Positions 55,458 through 64,000 of a DNA stretch of 64,000 bases are shown piece after piece; position 1 is the stretch's first letter, and the number at the start of each line of letters is the position of its first letter. The translations under genes and the position numbers were made by a program. This DNA is from an uncultured Clostridia bacterium (GTDB lineage Bacteria > Bacillota > Clostridia > TANB77 > CAG-508), in NCBI GenBank assembly GCA_934182465.1, contig CAKPRG010000001.1:1-64000 (forward strand). The letters are read 5' to 3'. The notes beneath the pieces are model-generated. The model was not told where the DNA came from. It saw only the letters and a list, made by a program, of their open reading frames with translations, and did no database searches.

Positions 55458-56408
55458 TTATACCATATAATATTTATTTTTTCTATTCTTATTTTTGTTT
55501 TTTCTCTTCTCTTTACGTCTATTTTTGTGTTCATATTTATTTATACTTTTTACTTCTACTTTATTTGTAATTTGCTCTTCCAATTTGATTTCTATTTTAT
55601 TTTCAATTTGTTCATCAGATTTGTTTTCTATCTTATCTTCAATTTTTTCTTCAAATTTTTTATCAAATTTATTCTCTATTTCTTTTTTAGATTTTTCTTC
55701 ATTTTTTTCTCTTATAGAATTTAAGTATTTTTTATGAGCATCTAAATAAAACTTATCTTTATAAATTCTACCTTCTTCTGGTACAAACAAGTCTTCATAT
55801 AAATATTCTTTTAAATATTCATTAAATGTTTTTTCTACTTTTTCTGGTGCAAAAACAAATTCTGCATTCCATTCTTTTGTATGTTCTTTTATTCCTTCGA
55901 CTCTTTCACAATTGCAAACTTTCATTAAAAATTCTTCTTTTTCCATATATCCAGATGTAACATCTTGCAATTTAAATGGTTCTACTAAATTTTCTAAATA
56001 TACGCTATTTTCTTTTGCATTATTATTAAAATCTATTTGAATTCTAGGCTCATTTTTTATACTATAACAATAATGTTTATTATCTTCTTGTACAAGTTTT
56101 GAAAATATATTTTCATTTTCTTTACTTAGTTTATCAAATACTATACTTATTTTGTTATTGTCTATAACAGATGCTTTTGTAAACATGTTTTTATCCCACA
56201 ATTTTTTACAAGCATTTACACATGGCGCTTCTATATATTTCTCGATTCCTTCATTATATATTTCATGTATTGGTTTTTCTTTAACATTATATTTCAAATC
56301 ATTTTTTGAAGATTTATCATTTAAACTCTCCAATGAAAGAATTAGTGTTGTTAGTATATCAACATCTGTAGTGGTATTCAAAAGTTCCTCAAAATTCAAA
56401 TATATCAC
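55458..56408 (-). CDS. Protein of unknown function with charged heptad-like C-terminal repeats
   Basis: The product has 316 residues. The first 220 form a mixed alpha/beta region without a recognised family. The last 90 are a low-complexity helix of repeated E/K-I-E-x-K units (EEKIEDKIENKS, EQIENKIEIKL, EQITNKVEVKS) ending in a long basic run. No signal or span. Spore-coat or cell-surface roles are possible but unsupported. Confidence 0.6.
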   Translation of the reverse strand: MIYLNFEELLNTTTDVDILTTLILSLESLNDKSSKNDLKYNVKEKPIHEIYNEGIEKYIEAPCVNACKKLWDKNMFTKASVIDNNKISIVFDKLSKENENIFSKLVQEDNKHYCYSIKNEPRIQIDFNNNAKENSVYLENLVEPFKLQDVTSGYMEKEEFLMKVCNCERVEGIKEHTKEWNAEFVFAPEKVEKTFNEYLKEYLYEDLFVPEEGRIYKDKFYLDAHKKYLNSIREKNEEKSKKEIENKFDKKFEEKIEDKIENKSDEQIENKIEIKLEEQITNKVEVKSINKYEHKNRRKEKRKNKNKNRKNKYYMV

Positions 56409-56471
56409 CTCTCTTTTGTATATGTTTTATTATATAAATAACATTATATTTTGTCTAGTACATACGCAAAA

Positions 56472-56500
56472 AAAGATTTCATGTTAAATATGAAATCTTT
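56472..56500 (-). terminator. Rho-independent terminator after the sortase gene
   Basis: AAAGATTTCAT / ATGAAATCTTT, with a T7 run on the minus strand. Confidence 0.88.
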
Positions 56501-56522
56501 TTATTATTTATATTTTATTAAA

Positions 56523-57281
56523 TTAATTCGTTTTTTCTCTAGCTTTTACTATAACTCTTTGTGAACTATCGTTTGTACAAGTTATTAATGTTACTTCTTT
56601 TAATCCATTTGTTAATTGGCTAGTAGATTCTAGATTATTTGGATTTACAACATATTTGTCATATACTTCATATGTAAGTTTTCTTCCTGTTAAATCTGTA
56701 ATATATATTTCATCACCATCTACTAAATTTGGAACTTTACTAAAAAATTTATTATTTCTGTAATTATGTCCAACTACACAAAAGTTTCCAACTTCATTTG
56801 GATTTGAACCCCAAAAATAACATGGAGATATTTTTAATAATTCATCTGTTGATTCATTTAATATTGCATATTTCACATCTATTTTTGGTATTTCTATTTT
56901 AGCGATAGTCCAATATACTTGACCACTATCTGTTACTCTTGTATCTCTAGGAATTACCTCATTATTATGTGTTTCTGTTTCTTCAACAGGTTCACTATAT
57001 ACAACTTCAAATGGATCTTCTGAGTTTAAGATAACAACTGTTGAACTATCTGAAAATTTAATTGTTGTATCATCTGCAACTTTATCTTTAAAAGTTAAAC
57101 TTTCTAAGATTTCTTGGGATTTTTCTTCATTTTTATTTTTATCATATTCAGCATATATGTAATAAGAAAATAATATGCATACCAAAAAAACAGAAATAAA
57201 GAAATCAATTTTATACATTCTTTTTTTCTTTTTTAGTTCTGGTGTTATATATAATTTTTCTGCAACTAAAATTTGATTCAT
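56523..57281 (-). CDS. Host sortase, class D-like
   Basis: The product has 252 residues: a basic start, a span (about 26-44), a linker and a sortase domain from about 120. The catalytic histidine is in CVVGHNYRN, the cysteine in VTLITCTND, and the arginine in SQRVIVKAREK. ACYFWGS-type sequence (SPCYFWGSNPNEVG) precedes the histidine as in class D enzymes. It anchors surface proteins to the wall. It follows the coiled-coil gene by 72 bases. Confidence 0.88.
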   Translation of the reverse strand: MNQILVAEKLYITPELKKKKRMYKIDFFISVFLVCILFSYYIYAEYDKNKNEEKSQEILESLTFKDKVADDTTIKFSDSSTVVILNSEDPFEVVYSEPVEETETHNNEVIPRDTRVTDSGQVYWTIAKIEIPKIDVKYAILNESTDELLKISPCYFWGSNPNEVGNFCVVGHNYRNNKFFSKVPNLVDGDEIYITDLTGRKLTYEVYDKYVVNPNNLESTSQLTNGLKEVTLITCTNDSSQRVIVKAREKTN

Positions 57282-57353
57282 ATTTTTCCTTTCCTTTTAC
57301 ATAATACTGTAATTATTATACCATTATCCATATTTTTGTGCAACACTATTTTT

Positions 57354-58151
57354 TTACAATTTTCTTCTTTTGGCAATTAAATCATCTAATATTTTTTCTT
57401 GTTCTTTTAGTTCTTCTTGTAATAACATAGTTTCTTGGTTTATTTCATTTTTTCTTCTTCGTGTTAAATTTTCACTTTCTAACATTTCTTTTTCTGTATA
57501 TGGAAATTTACTTTTAATTTCTGTAATTACATTATTAACATCTCTTATTAGTCTTTTATATCTCTCATATTTAAAAAGCATTTCTCCAATTTCACCTTGT
57601 TCTACTATTTCATCTTCTTCAACTAAATTGATATATCTTTCAAGTAAATCTATATTTCCCTCTTCGTAAGCCTTTTCAGCTTGTCCATACATAATTCTTC
57701 TTTGTTCTGGCAAATCCATATTTATGTACGGATTCCAGCTACGAACTAATACAGCAAAGCTTGCTTCTACATCATTTAATTCATCATCTGTTATTGGATC
57801 TTTTAAGCTATACTCTATTGCTTGATTAATATCTGCAAATAATTCTTGTTCTCTTTTTGTTTCTTCTGAAAATTCTTTTCTAATTTTTTCCTCTACTCTC
57901 ACTTCTGTTTTTTCAGTAACAATTTTTAATTTTTTTACTATTTCAATCTTTCTTTCAGTCTTTTTTATATCATTTTCTATAAGCATTTTTTTATATTCTA
58001 ATGAACCAATTTTCAACATATAATTCATTTTTAATTCTCTACAAACAAATGCTAGTAATCTATCTTTTTCAACTATTTTATCTGTTAATTCATCTTTTTT
58101 TTGATTTACTTGGTGTAAAAGAATTACATATTCTGGATTTACAAAAATCAT
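57354..58151 (-). CDS. Coiled-coil protein, unknown function
   Basis: The product has 265 residues, nearly all helical, with long charged coiled-coil stretches at about 5-110 and 205-265 (KEMLESENLTRRRKNEINQETMLLQEELKEQEKILDDL). The middle (LNDVEASFAVLVRSWNPYINMDLPEQRRIMYGQAEKAYEEG) looks like a conserved domain core. No family recognised. Cytosolic by composition. Confidence 0.6.
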   Translation of the reverse strand: MIFVNPEYVILLHQVNQKKDELTDKIVEKDRLLAFVCRELKMNYMLKIGSLEYKKMLIENDIKKTERKIEIVKKLKIVTEKTEVRVEEKIRKEFSEETKREQELFADINQAIEYSLKDPITDDELNDVEASFAVLVRSWNPYINMDLPEQRRIMYGQAEKAYEEGNIDLLERYINLVEEDEIVEQGEIGEMLFKYERYKRLIRDVNNVITEIKSKFPYTEKEMLESENLTRRRKNEINQETMLLQEELKEQEKILDDLIAKRRKL

Positions 58152-58225
58152 TAAATTTCTCCTTTATTTTAGATACATATTATAATATCATATAATTAAT
58201 TTTTTGGAAAGTTTTTAGCGAACAA

Positions 58226-58288
58226 AAAAAGCTAAAAGCTTTTCTTATAATTATTTTAATAATTACAAAATATTTCTTTTAGCTTTTT
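58226..58288 (-). terminator. Rho-independent terminator after dapL
   Basis: AAAAAGCTAAAAG / CTTTTAGCTTTTT with a long AT loop and a T7 run on the minus strand. Confidence 0.85.
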
Positions 58289-58310
58289 ATACTATTACTT
58301 TTGCATTTTA

Positions 58311-59543
58311 CTATTTCATATTTTTTATTCTATCCATAGCTTCTATTGTATTTTCTTTTGTTCCAAATGCTGTTAATCTGAAATATCCTTCTCCACTTGG
58401 GCCAAATCCTACACCTGGTGTTCCAACAACATTAGCTTCTGTTAATAATTTATCAAAGAATTCCCATGAATTTAGTCCCTCTGGAACTTTTAACCATATA
58501 TATGGTGCATTTTTTCCACCAAATACTGTAAATCCGGCCTTTTCTAGTCCTTCTCTAATAATTCTTGCATTTTCCATATAATAGCTAATATTTTCTTTTA
58601 TTTGTTCTTGTCCCTCTTTGCTATATACTGCTTCTGCTCCTTTTTGTACTACATAAGATACACCATTAAATTTAGTGCATTGTCTTCTATTCCATAATTT
58701 ATTTATAGATACTTTTTCTCCATCTTTTGTAAATCCATATAAATTTTTAGGAACAACTGCATAAGCACATCTAACTCCTGTAAATCCAGCTGTTTTTGAA
58801 AAGCTTCTAAACTCTATTGCAACATCTTTTGCACCTTCGATTTCATATATTGAATGTGGTACATTTTCATCTGAAATAAAAGCTTCATAAGCTGAATCAT
58901 ATAAAATTATAGCAGAATTTTCTTTTGCATATTCTACCCATTTTTTTAATTCTTCTTTTGGTAATGTTGTTCCTGTTGGATTATTTGGAAAGCATAAATA
59001 AATTATATCTACTTTTTCTTTTGGTAATTCTGGAATAAAATTGTTTTCTGCTGTTGCTGGCATATAAACAATATTTTCATATTTTCCTGTTTTTTCATCA
59101 TATTTTCCACTTCTTCCAGACATTACATTTGTATCTAAGTACACTGGATAAACTGGATCTGTTATAGCAATTTTGTTATTGATTCCAAATATATCTACTA
59201 TATTACCACAATCACATTTTGCACCATCTGATACAAAAATTTCATCTATTGCTATATCAATTCCTCTTTTTTTGTAATCGTTTTCTGATATTTTTTCTCT
59301 TAAAAATTCATATCCTTGTTCTGGTCCATATCCTTTAAAAGAATTTTGTTCAGCCATTTCATCTACTGCTTTATGCATAGCTTCTATAACAGCTGGAACT
59401 ATTGGTCTAGTAACATCTCCTATTCCTAATTTTATTATTTTTTTGTCTGGGTTAGCTTTGCTAAACTCAGCTACTTTCTTTGCTATTGTTGAAAATAAAT
59501 AGCTATCTTGTAAATTTAAAAAATTTTCATTTATATTAATCAT
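58311..59543 (-). CDS. dapL: LL-diaminopimelate aminotransferase
   Basis: The product has 410 residues, the usual length. IIKLGIGDVTRPI, FKGYGPEQGYEFLREKI and the PLP-lysine segment FRSFSKTAGFTGVRCAYAV are diagnostic of DapL in the aspartate-aminotransferase fold. It makes LL-DAP from tetrahydrodipicolinate in one step. With dapF and murE just upstream it forms a lysine/mDAP-cell-wall operon, showing a meso-DAP type peptidoglycan. Confidence 0.95.
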   Translation of the reverse strand: MININENFLNLQDSYLFSTIAKKVAEFSKANPDKKIIKLGIGDVTRPIVPAVIEAMHKAVDEMAEQNSFKGYGPEQGYEFLREKISENDYKKRGIDIAIDEIFVSDGAKCDCGNIVDIFGINNKIAITDPVYPVYLDTNVMSGRSGKYDEKTGKYENIVYMPATAENNFIPELPKEKVDIIYLCFPNNPTGTTLPKEELKKWVEYAKENSAIILYDSAYEAFISDENVPHSIYEIEGAKDVAIEFRSFSKTAGFTGVRCAYAVVPKNLYGFTKDGEKVSINKLWNRRQCTKFNGVSYVVQKGAEAVYSKEGQEQIKENISYYMENARIIREGLEKAGFTVFGGKNAPYIWLKVPEGLNSWEFFDKLLTEANVVGTPGVGFGPSGEGYFRLTAFGTKENTIEAMDRIKNMK

Positions 59544-59614
59544 ATTTTTCCTCTAAATAATTAGATTTTAGCTAAAAAATAAATTATTATTTTTTATACT
59601 ATAATTTTATATTA

Positions 59615-61135
59615 TTAATCTTTATTCTCTTCATTAACTGGTTTTCTCTCACCAGAAGCAATCATTTCTTCTATTAAATCATGTATTACAACTCTTTCGT
59701 TGTATGGATATTTTACTCCATTTCTTTCTAGATATAAATCATGACCTAATCCAGGAATTACTATTATATCTCCAGGTTTTGCGATTGAAATTGCATATCT
59801 AATTCCCTCTGTTCTATCTACAATTATTTTGTATGGTTTTCCTGTTGGTATAATTCCAACTTCGATTTCTTTTAAAATTTTTAGTGGATCTTCTGTACGA
59901 ACTTGGTCAGACATTAATACTGTAAAATCTGCTAACCTACCTGAGATTTCTCCCATTACTGGTCTTTTTGCAGCATCTCTATCTCCACCAACACCCCATG
60001 CACAAATAATTTTACCTTTTGCATAAGATTTTACTGCTGTTAAAATGCTCTCCAAACTAGATGGTGTATGTGCATAATCAATCATAATTGTTAATCCTAA
60101 TTTGTTTGGTACTAATTCACTTCTTCCTAAAACTCTTAAATCTTTTAAAGCTGTTCTAATTTCATCTGCTGTAACATCAAAATAAGATGCAACTGCAATT
60201 GCTCCTGCAGCATTATATACACTAAATTTTCCTGGTATACAAGCTTCTATTCTTTCTTCTTTTCCTTTGTACATAATTGAAAAATCAATATAAGAATCTG
60301 TTATTTCTACATTATTTGGATTAACTTTAAAATCAGCTTCGTTTTCCATAGCAAAAGTTTCTATATCTTTTTCTGGTAAAAGATTTTTTATTGTTTTTAC
60401 TTTTTCGTCATCATTATTAATAACACCATGTTTTGCTAATTTTATTAATTGTAATTTGCAGTTAAAATAGTCTTCCATGCTTGGATGCTCTTTTGGACTA
60501 ATATGATCTTCTGAAAGATTTGTAAATAATCCAACATCAAATTCACAACCTGTAACTCTATTCAATTTCATTGCTTGTGATGAAACTTCTATTATTGCTA
60601 CATCAACATTTCTATCTACCATTGTTCTTAAATGTTTTTGTATTTCAATACTTTCTGGTGTTGTTCTATCTGTATCTTCTATTTTTTCTTCATTAATATA
60701 TACAGCTATACTTCCTATCAAACCAACATTTAATCCATGTGCTTCTAAAATTGATTTAATCATAAATGTTGATGTTGTTTTTCCTTTTGTTCCTGTAACT
60801 CCTATTAATTTTAGTTTTTTTGAAGGATTATCATAAAAGTTACACGCAACTTCTGCCAATGCTTTTCTTGTATTTTTTACAGAAATAACTGGCATATTAT
60901 ATTTTTCAAATAAACTTTCTACTTCAACATCTGGTTCAACAATTAATGCCTTTGCACCATTTTCAATAGCACTATCTATAAATTCAATTCCATTTTTTGT
61001 GAATCCATTTATTGCTACAAAAAGTCCTCCTTCTTTAATTTTTCTTGAATCTGAATGTATATTTGTTATATCTAAATTTAGATCTCCAACACTTTTTATT
61101 ACTTCAACTCCAAGAATTAAATTTTTTAATAGCAT
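59615..61135 (-). CDS. murE: UDP-MurNAc-tripeptide synthetase (mDAP-adding)
   Basis: About 506 residues. Mur-ligase motifs: IGVTGTKGKTTSTFMI (ATP), NLSEDHISPKEHPSMEDYFNCKLQLI, and MIDYAHTPSSLESIL. The amino-acid-selecting DNPR motif reads DQVR, keeping the arginine that contacts meso-DAP, and dapF/dapL are adjacent, so mDAP is the likely substrate. The ATG at 61135 is preferred, seven bases after GGAGGG; the ATG at 61141 is too close. Confidence 0.95.
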   Translation of the reverse strand: MLLKNLILGVEVIKSVGDLNLDITNIHSDSRKIKEGGLFVAINGFTKNGIEFIDSAIENGAKALIVEPDVEVESLFEKYNMPVISVKNTRKALAEVACNFYDNPSKKLKLIGVTGTKGKTTSTFMIKSILEAHGLNVGLIGSIAVYINEEKIEDTDRTTPESIEIQKHLRTMVDRNVDVAIIEVSSQAMKLNRVTGCEFDVGLFTNLSEDHISPKEHPSMEDYFNCKLQLIKLAKHGVINNDDEKVKTIKNLLPEKDIETFAMENEADFKVNPNNVEITDSYIDFSIMYKGKEERIEACIPGKFSVYNAAGAIAVASYFDVTADEIRTALKDLRVLGRSELVPNKLGLTIMIDYAHTPSSLESILTAVKSYAKGKIICAWGVGGDRDAAKRPVMGEISGRLADFTVLMSDQVRTEDPLKILKEIEVGIIPTGKPYKIIVDRTEGIRYAISIAKPGDIIVIPGLGHDLYLERNGVKYPYNERVVIHDLIEEMIASGERKPVNEENKD

Positions 61136-61267
61136 AGTCATCCCTCCAATCGTAAGATTTCTATGCTACAAATTATATATCTATTTTGTTGATTTGTAAA
61201 TCTTTTTTATATCACTTACAATTCTAATTTTATAATAAATTTATATATATTTATTCCTATAATAAAT

Positions 61268-62116
61268 CTATACATCTATTTTTCCTTCAAAAATAAACTT
61301 GCTATCACCTATAAGTTTTACTTTATTTTCTTTTTCAAAATAAACTATTTTCAGCTTTCCTCCTGGCAAATCCACAATTACATCTCTATTTGTGGATTTT
61401 TTCCAGTAAGAAACTATCCCTGCTGCACAAGCTCCTGTACCACATCCTAAAGTTTCACCAACACCTCTTTCCCATACACGCATTTTTATATTTCCTTTAT
61501 TTATAATCTGTACAAATTCTACATTTGTTTTATTTGGAAAATACTTATAATTTTCTATTTTTTCTCCTATATCTTCTATATTTATTTCATCTACATTATT
61601 TGTAAAGCAAATTGCATGAGGATTTCCCATTGATATCGGATAAACATATATTTTATAATTGTTAATATTTAATTCCAAACTTTCCAAATCTTTTTTTATT
61701 ATATTTGGAAAAATCACAGGAATTTTGTTGTATTCAAATATTGGAGTTCCCATATCTACTTTTGTTCCAATAACTGTTTTATTTTCAATTATTAATTCAA
61801 TATCTTTTATTCCTGCTAAAGTTTCAATTTGCATTTTATCTTTTTTTACTATGTCTTTTTCATATAAATACTTTGACATACATCTTATTCCATTTCCACA
61901 CATTTCAGCTTCTGTACCATCTTGATTAAAAATTCTCATTTTACTATCTGCTACTTTACTATTTTCTATAAATATAACCCCATCTGCTCCCACTCCAAAT
62001 TTTCTGTTGCACAAGTATTCAGTTAATTTTGAATATGTATATGCAAATTCCTGTTTCACAGTATCTATAACAATAAAGTCATTTCCTGTTCCTTGCATTT
62101 TCGTAAAAAAAATCAT
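61268..62116 (-). CDS. dapF: Diaminopimelate epimerase
   Basis: The product has 282 residues. Both catalytic cysteines are seen, in EAEMCGNGIRCMSKYLYE and ETLGCGTGACAAGIVSYWK, and KMQGTGNDFIVID opens the protein. It converts LL-DAP to meso-DAP, the MurE substrate. It follows the PBP gene by 51 bases and precedes murE by about 130. Confidence 0.97.
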   Translation of the reverse strand: MIFFTKMQGTGNDFIVIDTVKQEFAYTYSKLTEYLCNRKFGVGADGVIFIENSKVADSKMRIFNQDGTEAEMCGNGIRCMSKYLYEKDIVKKDKMQIETLAGIKDIELIIENKTVIGTKVDMGTPIFEYNKIPVIFPNIIKKDLESLELNINNYKIYVYPISMGNPHAICFTNNVDEINIEDIGEKIENYKYFPNKTNVEFVQIINKGNIKMRVWERGVGETLGCGTGACAAGIVSYWKKSTNRDVIVDLPGGKLKIVYFEKENKVKLIGDSKFIFEGKIDV

Positions 62117-62167
62117 ATACTTTCACCTCTTGGTTTAAGTATATGATTTAAATCTCAAATAATTCTT

Positions 62168-64000
62168 TTATTGTCCATCTTTTAATTGTTCTTTTATTAC
62201 TACATTTATAACAGTTCCTTCTTCAACTTCTACATCAAATGTAGGATCTTGTGAAACTATTATTCCTTTATCTCCATCAACTTTTATATTTAAGTTTTTA
62301 TCTTTTAAAATTTTGGTAGCTTCTGCTACTGTTTTTCCTTTTATATTTGGTACTTTTGTCGTTTTTTTGTTAGAACTTTCTGATGTATATAAATATATTG
62401 TTGAACCTTCTTCTAGATATATACCAGATTTTGGAACTTGTTCTGAAACTAATGTATTATTTTCATCACCTGATGATGATACACTTACATTAAATCCCGA
62501 TTCTTTAAGAACTTTTTTTGCTTCTGCTATTGTTTTATTAGTAACATCTTGTACTGCAATTGATGTATTAGTAGTTGTTGTTTCTACTTTTGTATCATTT
62601 GTTGGGATTCCTAAATATGGTAAAACTTCTGACATAATTTGTGAAGCTACTGGTCCTGCTGTTTGTCCACCTTGATGTCCTGCTGCACCTTCTGGTTTAT
62701 ACAAAACAACTAAACATACAACTTGTGTATTCTCTATTGGTGATATTGCTATAAAAGATGCTGTGTAACCTTCCTCTTCTTTTTTTGATTCTATTGGTTC
62801 AGATGTACCACTTTTTCCACCAATTGTATATCCATCAACTTTTGCCCATTTACCTGTACCTTTTTCTACAACTGAAAGCATCATATCTTTTACTTTATCT
62901 GCTGTATCTTTTGATATAACTTGTCTTATTTCTTTTGTTTCTAAATTTTCTGCACTATTTGTATCTGTATTTTCAACTTTTTTTACAATTCTTGGTTCAA
63001 CTAAAACACCATCATTGCATATTGCTGATACAGCTGTAATTAATTGAAGTGGTGAAATTGAAAATCTTTGACCAAATGACATTGTAGCAAGTTCTACTGC
63101 ACCAACTTTATTTAATTCTGTAAATTGCGGTTTTGAAACTGATGCTATTGTATTACCTATTCTTGTACTAAATAATTCAAAAGCTTCATAATATTTGTAT
63201 GATGTTCTAGCTCCTATTCTTGCACCTAATTGCATAAAAGCTGGGTTACATGAATTTTGTAAAGCTTCTCTTAAAGATTGTGCACCATGTGCTGCGTATG
63301 TCCTCCAGCAACTAATTGGTTGATCTGGTGCTGGATAGTATACAATATTACAATTAAAATCTCCATTTGTATCTGTTGATACTTTTCCTTCTTCTAATCC
63401 TATTGAAGAAGTTATTAACTTAAATGTAGATCCAGGTTCATACAAATCTGATACAGCTTTATTTCTCCATAATTTATATAAAGCATTTGATTTATCTTCT
63501 GATGATAAAGTATCCCATGTACTTTGTAATCCTGTTGCAACAGAATCTCTCGGTTGATTCAAATTATAGTCTGGATTTGATGCCATTGCTAATATATCTC
63601 CAGATTGTGGATTCATTATAATTACAGTTCCACCTTTTTCACATTGATTTTCTGTAACAGCTTGGGCTAAATATTTTTCTGCTATTTTTTGAATATTAAT
63701 ATCTATTGTTAAATATATATTGCTTCCATTTTCTGCTGCAACATATTGTTCATTTTCATCTGAAATTGCTTCACCACCATTGGCCTTTGCAGTAACAATT
63801 TTACCAGATGTACCTGTTAATGTATCGTTCCATTTTTCTTCTAGTCCTGCAAGTCCTGTATTATCATCTCCACAAAATCCTATTAAATTAGATGCTAAAT
63901 TATTGTTTGGATAAGATCTTTTTGTATCTTCATCAATATTAATTCCAGTTGATATATTATTTTCTTTTATCCAGTCTTGTAATTTTGTCACTTTCTCTTT
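62168..64000 (-). CDS. SpoVD/FtsI-type penicillin-binding protein with PASTA repeats (start outside window)
   Basis: At least 610 residues; the frame stays open to the window edge. The transpeptidase has EPGSTFKLITSS, NSCNPAFMQ and GKSGTSEP, in which KTG is replaced by KSG. After GAAGHQGGQTAGPVASQIMSEVLPYLGI come two PASTA-type repeats (VQDVTNKTIAEAKKVLKESGFNV and VPNIKGKTVAEATKILKD). It is a close paralogue of the interrupted PBP at 38145 and shows what that gene has lost. It probably acts in septal or spore peptidoglycan cross-linking and heads the dapF-murE-dapL group. Confidence 0.92.
   Translation of the reverse strand, partial: KEKVTKLQDWIKENNISTGINIDEDTKRSYPNNNLASNLIGFCGDDNTGLAGLEEKWNDTLTGTSGKIVTAKANGGEAISDENEQYVAAENGSNIYLTIDINIQKIAEKYLAQAVTENQCEKGGTVIIMNPQSGDILAMASNPDYNLNQPRDSVATGLQSTWDTLSSEDKSNALYKLWRNKAVSDLYEPGSTFKLITSSIGLEEGKVSTDTNGDFNCNIVYYPAPDQPISCWRTYAAHGAQSLREALQNSCNPAFMQLGARIGARTSYKYYEAFELFSTRIGNTIASVSKPQFTELNKVGAVELATMSFGQRFSISPLQLITAVSAICNDGVLVEPRIVKKVENTDTNSAENLETKEIRQVISKDTADKVKDMMLSVVEKGTGKWAKVDGYTIGGKSGTSEPIESKKEEEGYTASFIAISPIENTQVVCLVVLYKPEGAAGHQGGQTAGPVASQIMSEVLPYLGIPTNDTKVETTTTNTSIAVQDVTNKTIAEAKKVLKESGFNVSVSSSGDENNTLVSEQVPKSGIYLEEGSTIYLYTSESSNKKTTKVPNIKGKTVAEATKILKDKNLNIKVDGDKGIIVSQDPTFDVEVEEGTVINVVIKEQLKDGQ

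Noticed and set aside
1..64000. CRISPR arrays, rRNA and tRNA genes
   Set aside because: No regularly spaced repeats or conserved RNA-gene sequences were seen.

Overview
The window comes from a very AT-rich Gram-positive bacterium, most likely an uncultured Clostridia-type Bacillota. Support comes from A/T-ending codons, strong AGGAGG-type ribosome binding sites, sortases, SpoVD-like penicillin-binding proteins, an mDAP pathway (dapF, dapL, murE) and an mraZ-led division cluster. It has two parts. Positions 1 to about 38,410 are one end of an integrative conjugative element (ICE) of the Tn1549/CTn5 kind, almost all read on the minus strand. Positions about 38,415 to 64,000 are host chromosome.

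ICE, in transcription order from its right end: a small protein and ParA/ParB; a secreted or anchored protein; a 1.4-kb-residue thioester/Cna-B surface adhesin; a giant methyltransferase-helicase; small PcfK/PcfM-like proteins; a Toprim primase; a candidate oriT, MobC and a MobP-type relaxase; PcfB; an ArdC-like protein; the coupling protein VirD4; a Maff2/VirB2-like protein; a TrbL/VirB6-like channel; two unknown proteins; PrgI; VirB4; a class B sortase; a CHAP cell-wall hydrolase; a second sortase; and a cargo block of small membrane proteins around a membrane-tethered ECF sigma factor. No integrase is seen, so the other end lies left of the window. The element sits inside a division-cluster PBP gene, cutting it just after the conserved GEGGH stretch.

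The main discovery is in the ICE. Five core genes (trbL-like, virD4, primase, methyltransferase-helicase, parA) look broken, with 14 +1 frameshifts. Every one is the same event: a single extra C directly in front of a glycine codon GGA or GGT, making an in-frame CGG followed by A or T. Skipping the C, or reading CGGN as a four-base glycine codon, restores all five proteins at full length, with textbook motifs across every junction (Walker A of VirD4 and of the helicase, helicase motif VI, methyltransferase motif I, ParA DADPQGD, primase GKDYNEYL). Two sites are back to back (TTA CGGA CGGA AAT). I read every CGG in the coding strands of the window by eye: apart from these 14, I found none in frame in any gene, ICE or host. 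CGG therefore seems to be an unused arginine codon here that the element uses as a quadruplet or +1 recoding signal. I see no decoding tRNA in the window. This is the feature most worth testing.

The host part carries, right to left: an intact SpoVD-like PBP with PASTA repeats (start outside the window), dapF, murE, dapL, a coiled-coil protein, a sortase, an unknown protein, a Fur/PerR-type regulator, a P-loop kinase-like protein, htpG, a zinc-metallopeptidase, a VTT-domain membrane protein, a DUF1836 protein, an acyl-CoA synthetase-like enzyme, a GT51 transglycosylase, a ComEC-like beta-lactamase-fold protein, an inositol-monophosphatase-family protein, DUF3006 and TlpA proteins, then mraZ, rsmH, ftsL and the interrupted pbp. 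The division cluster intergenic regions hold three copies of a hairpin repeat, an array of ACAAAAGA motifs and a likely MraZ operator.
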